This document shows, piece by piece, positions 60,359 through 64,000 of a stretch of DNA of 64,000 nt (positions are counted from its first letter, which is position 1; each line of letters starts with the position of its first letter). Both the position numbers and the translations under genes were made by a program. The stretch covers positions 5,616,905-5,680,904 of the forward strand of contig NZ_CP036291.1 of assembly GCF_007750855.1 (NCBI RefSeq), written 5' to 3'. The notes under the pieces were generated by a model, which saw nothing but the letters and a program-made list of their open reading frames with translations, searched no databases and was not told the DNA's origin. The DNA comes from Pirellulimonas nuda. Lineage in GTDB: Bacteria; Planctomycetota; Planctomycetia; Pirellulales; Lacipirellulaceae.

Positions 60359-61210
60359 TCACAGCCGGCCGAGCAGCTCTGCCTTCTTCGCGGCGAACTC
60401 TTCGTCGGTGACGATCCCCTTGGCCTTCAGATCGCCCAGCCGCTCGAGCGAGGCGAACACGTCGTGCTGGTTGGCGCCGCCGCTTGGCGCCGGGGGCGCC
60501 GGGGGTTCGAAACTGGGCTGGGGGGCGGGGGGGGCCATCGGCGGCGCGGCGGGCGCCACCGGGCTGGGCGCGGCGGGGCGTCCGTCGCGCGACACCACCG
60601 GCAGGCTCGACAGGCTCACGGTGCCGTACTGGCTGCTGAAGATGATGGAGCTCCCCATCCCCTGCTGCTGGCTGAAGCCGCCGATCTGGTGGTCGAGGGT
60701 GTCGTACACCCAGACGCTGCCGCCGGTCTTGACGGCCAGCCGACGCGCGCCCGAAAAGTAGGCGTAGCGCACGTTGTTCTGCGAGCCGGTGGCGCTGGGG
60801 GGGCCCAGGTCGGTCGGCCACCAGTTGTCCTCGGGGTCGGGCACGAACAGGCTCGACTGGCCGGGATGACCGCCGGCCGTTTGTCGCTGGCCGCCCCCCC
60901 CCGACTGGCTCTGCGACTGGAAGCTGCCCGATTGCAGCAGGCCGGGCTGGTTGGCGAGGATGCCGGCGATCTCGTAGCAGAGCGAGTCGACCCGGCCCTT
61001 GAGGTTGTGGTTGAACATGTCTCCCAGCATCAGCATGCCCCCCTGCATCCATTGGCCCGAGCCGCCGAACTCCGGGTGGCTGAACTGGGCCATGCCGCCG
61101 TTGCCGTTGAGCACGGCGAACAGCATGTGGGTGACGGCGTCTTGGCTGAAGCCGTGACGCTGAGAAAGGTCTTGGACGATCTGTTGTCCGGCGGGGGTGA
61201 GCTGCTGCAT
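60359..61210 (-). CDS. SHOCT domain protein
   Basis: A 283-residue protein. Residues 1-110 are helical (QQLTPAGQQIVQDLSQRHGFS; GMAQFSHPEFGGSGQWMQGG) and may resemble other planctomycete membrane-associated proteins. The middle is a proline-rich linker (PPMAPPAPQPSFEPPAPP). The last 30 residues are the SHOCT domain (LERLGDLKAKGIVTDEEFAA), an oligomerisation or localisation helix pair. No signal peptide. Start ATG 61210 with GAGAGAA about 9 nt upstream. Function unknown; the family is common in Planctomycetes. Confidence 0.78.
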   Translation of the reverse strand: MQQLTPAGQQIVQDLSQRHGFSQDAVTHMLFAVLNGNGGMAQFSHPEFGGSGQWMQGGMLMLGDMFNHNLKGRVDSLCYEIAGILANQPGLLQSGSFQSQSQSGGGGQRQTAGGHPGQSSLFVPDPEDNWWPTDLGPPSATGSQNNVRYAYFSGARRLAVKTGGSVWVYDTLDHQIGGFSQQQGMGSSIIFSSQYGTVSLSSLPVVSRDGRPAAPSPVAPAAPPMAPPAPQPSFEPPAPPAPSGGANQHDVFASLERLGDLKAKGIVTDEEFAAKKAELLGRL

Positions 61211-61433
61211 GGGGAGTTCTCTCTCGGTAGCGGGGGCCGCTGGCCGTGGGCGCTCCACCAAGTTTCTCGCGGCGGCCAGCCCCTGCGAATAGCGCTCAAC
61301 CCCCAACTTACCGCCGGCGGCGCATCCGTCACAGCCTCTCGCGTCGGCTGGCTTGGCTAGCGGGGCCGTGCAGGAGCGCTTGTTTCGACCATCCAATGGC
61401 AGGGGTGGTTGCGGGGCTAACCACCGCCGGGGG

Positions 61434-63098
61434 CTAGCGATAGGGCGTTTGACGCGGGGCTTCGTCCTGGAGACGCAGGTTGGTCGTCTTGAACAACGAG
61501 GCGGGGAGACCTTCTTTGTTGTACAGGTTGGCCCCCTCGGGGTTGGAGGACCACGCGTACCGCACCTCCACGGGGTGTGGAACTTCGTCGTGCCAAACCT
61601 CTACCGAATCCGTTCCGACGATCCGGGCTTCTGCCCACCTCCACCGGCCGTCGGAACCGCATATCTGGAACCGCTTTAACGGTTCGTCCACCTCTTGGGT
61701 GGGCGCCATCAGTTGCTTGCGCCCCACCATCAGGCCGGAGCCGGCGTGGTCAAACGCGACAACGACCCTGCTCCCGCTTGCTTTCGCCTCTCGGAAAAGG
61801 GGGCCGCTGCAGACGATGTCTCTGCCGTACGCCTGCTTGAGCGCCCACAACGCCAGCCGCTTGCCGGCATCCACCTTGTTCTTGGGATGGACGTCACGCG
61901 CCTCGCCGATGTCGTTGAGCACCGCCATGCCGGTATCGGGCAGCTTCAGCGCGTAGCGCTGCCCGTCTTGCACGAGCGCCCAGGTATCTTCATCACCCAC
62001 GGGGTCGTCGTTGGCCGACCTGTAGCTTGCTAATTGGCACCAGTAGAAATAGAACTCTTCCTGTCCCCAGGCGGCCCGCCAGCCTTGAATCAGGGCGACC
62101 ATCCGCCTGCCGTACTGCTCTGGAAGGTACCCGGAGTTGCTTTCCCCCTGATACCAGATGGCGCCCTTGACCGCGTAGGGGATCAGGGGGCGCACCATGC
62201 CGTGGTAAAGCGTGCCGCAGAACTGTTTGTCGCGCGATGGATGCTCGGGCTTCTGCGGCTCTTTCGGCGCCCGCCTCGCCTGGGCTCTTGCCTTCTTCCA
62301 CTCCTCCAATGCCCGTGCATACTTGGCGCGTTCTCGGTCGTCGTCCCACTGCTCCAGTCGGTTTTGGTAGGCCGCGAGGCTGCTCTGGTACTCTTGTTTG
62401 AGCGCTTCGCCGCTCTCAAACGCTTGGGGCGGCATCCATGGTTCGATGCGGGTCGCCCCCAGGTTGCAGCTGATGAGCGCAACGGGGACGCCCAGTTCTC
62501 GCCTCAACTGGCGGCCAAAGAAGTAAGCTGTTCCGCAGAACTCGTTCACCTCGCGGGGCGCGGCCCGTGACCAATTGCCCCGGCCCTGCGTACGCGCTTC
62601 GAGCGGGCTGTAGTCGGGCCCAACACGGTACTGGCGGAGGAGCGGGTCGTTCGCGTTGGCGGCCTCGTCGCGCAGGTATTCGGCGACCGGCTCGTACGCC
62701 GGGTCCACCGCCGGGCCGACCAGCATCCTGAACGGTCGGTACATGTTGGATTGACCGCCACACAGCCACACCTCGCCCACGACGACGTCGGCAATCTCAC
62801 GCGCAGCGGTATCGTCTGCTAGCGTGGCGGCGATCCTCAAGACACGCGCCTCGCTTGAAGCCTCCAGCGGATCGAGGTCGACCCGCCACCGGCCGTCCGC
62901 GTCCGCGACGGCGTGCTTCTGCTGCGCCCCGAACTCAACGACAACGGCGGCGCCCGCGTCGGCCGTGCCCCACACCGGCGCCTGCTGATTGCGTTGCAGG
63001 ACCATGTGATCCGCGAAGATGCTCGGCATGCTCAGGTCGAGCGCGAGGGCGCTATTCGAGAGCACGAGGCAAGAAGCGACCCAAAAACAAGCCTTCAT
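61434..63098 (-). CDS. Sialate O-acetylesterase
   Basis: A 554-residue exported protein with signal peptide (FWVASCLVLSNSALA). The SGNH/GDSL-like SASA domain contains GEVWLCGGQSNMY (about 106-118), with the nucleophile serine in GQSNM, and later WYQGESNSGYL (about 310-320), where conserved GExN forms the oxyanion or acid part. N-terminal and C-terminal beta domains frame the catalytic domain. It removes O-acetyl groups from sialic acid or other glycans, fitting with other glycosidases in the window. Start ATG 63098; an in-frame GTG at 63107 adds 3 residues. Confidence 0.9.
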   Translation of the reverse strand: MKACFWVASCLVLSNSALALDLSMPSIFADHMVLQRNQQAPVWGTADAGAAVVVEFGAQQKHAVADADGRWRVDLDPLEASSEARVLRIAATLADDTAAREIADVVVGEVWLCGGQSNMYRPFRMLVGPAVDPAYEPVAEYLRDEAANANDPLLRQYRVGPDYSPLEARTQGRGNWSRAAPREVNEFCGTAYFFGRQLRRELGVPVALISCNLGATRIEPWMPPQAFESGEALKQEYQSSLAAYQNRLEQWDDDRERAKYARALEEWKKARAQARRAPKEPQKPEHPSRDKQFCGTLYHGMVRPLIPYAVKGAIWYQGESNSGYLPEQYGRRMVALIQGWRAAWGQEEFYFYWCQLASYRSANDDPVGDEDTWALVQDGQRYALKLPDTGMAVLNDIGEARDVHPKNKVDAGKRLALWALKQAYGRDIVCSGPLFREAKASGSRVVVAFDHAGSGLMVGRKQLMAPTQEVDEPLKRFQICGSDGRWRWAEARIVGTDSVEVWHDEVPHPVEVRYAWSSNPEGANLYNKEGLPASLFKTTNLRLQDEAPRQTPYR

Positions 63099-63177
63099 TC
63101 GATTCACTCTTGTTCGCCGGACGCGCGGCGTGCGAGGTATTCCGGCACGGTGGCGCCGGGGGCAGTTGCCCGGCCGC

Positions 63178-64000
63178 TTAGCGGCGGCGACGGAGTGCTG
63201 CTCCCGCGGCGGCGGCGACCAGCAGCCACGCCGCGGCCGGTTCGGGGACGCTTTGACCCGCGGCGGCGCCGAGGGCCGGCAGGCCGAAGTTCGCTTTCCA
63301 GGTGTTGTACTGCGCGACGCCGATCACGCCGCCGTTGGGGTCGTTGGGGAGCGATCCCGCGGCGGCGCCCAGGTTGTCGCGCCACACGGTGTAGTCGGCG
63401 GCGTCGACAAAGCCGTCGCCCGTGTAGTCGCCCGGAGTGCCGGCGGCGACGACGGCCAGGATGACCGAGTCGCTGGTGTACTGCACGTCAAAAGCCAGGC
63501 CCCCCGAGAGTACCGGGAGCGACTCGGCTGCAAACACGCCCGAGCGGCCGCCGCTGGCCTGCAGCACCTTGTACGAGTCTCCGAGGCTGGGCGTGAAGCC
63601 GCTGGCGAGCGAGACCGTAAGCCCGCCCCCCAGCGAAGCGGCGCCCCCGACGCTGGCCAGCCCGAACGCCTCGGTGGGGTCGTCGGCCGGGTCGATCGAG
63701 GCGAGCTCGACATTGAAGCTGGCGCCGGGGACGAAGCTGAGGTTCTCCAGCAGCACGATCTCGCTCGACGCAGAGACAAAGATCGTGCCGTTGTTGGTCA
63801 CCGCGTCGTGGAAGACCGCGGTCGAGCCCCCGACCACGGCGATCTCGGCGCCGAAGCTATTGGAGACGAGGCCGAAGACGTCGACCACGCCGCTGGTGAC
63901 GGCGAGCTGTGAGTTGGCGTTGTTGACCAAGCCGGAGCCCCCCAGCCGCAGCACGGCGCCGTTGCGGGCGCTGATGTCGCTAGAGTTGGACAGGGTGCTG
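63178..64000 (-). CDS. Surface protein with dockerin-like and PEP-CTERM ends (5' part beyond window)
   Basis: The C-terminal 273 residues of a large protein that enters the window from the right. Most is a repetitive beta-rich (autotransporter-like, passenger-type) region (LRLGGSGLVNNANSQLAV; GVVDVFGLVSN). Then a dockerin-like calcium loop DYTGDGFVDAADYTVWRDN (about 175-193 of the visible part) and a second one VIGVAQYNTWKANF. The end is a PEP-CTERM tail (VPEPAAAWLLVAAAAGAALRRRR), which targets proteins to the envelope exosortase system. It is therefore an exported and probably surface-linked protein. The frame is open to the right edge and lacks its start, so the gene is incomplete. Confidence 0.88.
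   Translation of the reverse strand, partial: STLSNSSDISARNGAVLRLGGSGLVNNANSQLAVTSGVVDVFGLVSNSFGAEIAVVGGSTAVFHDAVTNNGTIFVSASSEIVLLENLSFVPGASFNVELASIDPADDPTEAFGLASVGGAASLGGGLTVSLASGFTPSLGDSYKVLQASGGRSGVFAAESLPVLSGGLAFDVQYTSDSVILAVVAAGTPGDYTGDGFVDAADYTVWRDNLGAAAGSLPNDPNGGVIGVAQYNTWKANFGLPALGAAAGQSVPEPAAAWLLVAAAAGAALRRRR

Overview
The window is a high-GC bacterial chromosome segment from a member of the Planctomycetota, most likely order Pirellulales. The evidence is a fused CcoN/CcoO oxidase subunit, a YTV-type (PhoPQ-related) hydrolase, a DUF5060 glycosidase, DUF3467 and SHOCT proteins, and at the right edge a surface protein that ends in a dockerin-like calcium loop followed by a PEP-CTERM sorting tail. 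The family-level assignment is inference; only the motifs are seen directly. Gene density is ordinary, genes sit on both strands, and no prophage, integrated plasmid or CRISPR array is visible.

Layout. 1-6 kb: 5' part of uvrC, a CpdA-like phosphoesterase, a lipid kinase, a nucleotidyltransferase-fold protein, a phosphohexomutase and a small exported haem protein. 6-15 kb: a roughly 0.8-kb gene-poor stretch, an ECF sigma factor, DUF423, a very long secretin-like protein, a redoxin, thioredoxin and a coiled-coil protein. 15-19 kb: tRNA-Met, two adjacent potassium channels, an exported DUF5060 protein. 19.4-29.1 kb: the clearest functional unit, an Rrf2-type regulator followed by ccoNO-ccoQ-ccoP-ccoG-ccoH-(TauE/SafE)-ccoI-ccoS, which is a full cbb3 oxidase structural and assembly cluster with several 4-nt overlaps. 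29-34 kb: a PhoPQ-related hydrolase and a divergent XylR-type regulator / GH27 alpha-galactosidase pair. 34-38.8 kb: a degenerate receiver protein, a membrane protein, YacG-FmdB, XerC/D, and a lipoprotein. 39-44.6 kb: type III glutamine synthetase behind a textbook sigma-54 promoter, a bifunctional-nuclease-domain protein, and an overlapping PP2C phosphatase / compact Hanks kinase pair. 44.8-58.5 kb: valS, citramalate synthase, an SPFH protein, ftsK with a polyacidic tail, truB, rsmG, DUF3467, TPR, lpxA. 58.5-64 kb: an unrecognised gene, a REP-associated tyrosine transposase (RAYT) between two REP hairpin pairs, a SHOCT protein, a sialate O-acetylesterase, and the truncated PEP-CTERM protein.

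The most unusual feature is the amount of structured intergenic DNA. At least seven kinds of palindromic or repeated non-coding element occur: a roughly 250-bp element with three SGGACAAAACCC boxes, found twice and both times directly behind the terminator hairpin of a gene; long CCACGGAG/CCACAGAG palindromes; GC-rich hairpins of two kinds; a nested GTAGGCCGGAGC palindrome; a hairpin built from 7-bp repeats; and REP pairs around the RAYT gene. The box element looks the least explained and is the best candidate for something undescribed.
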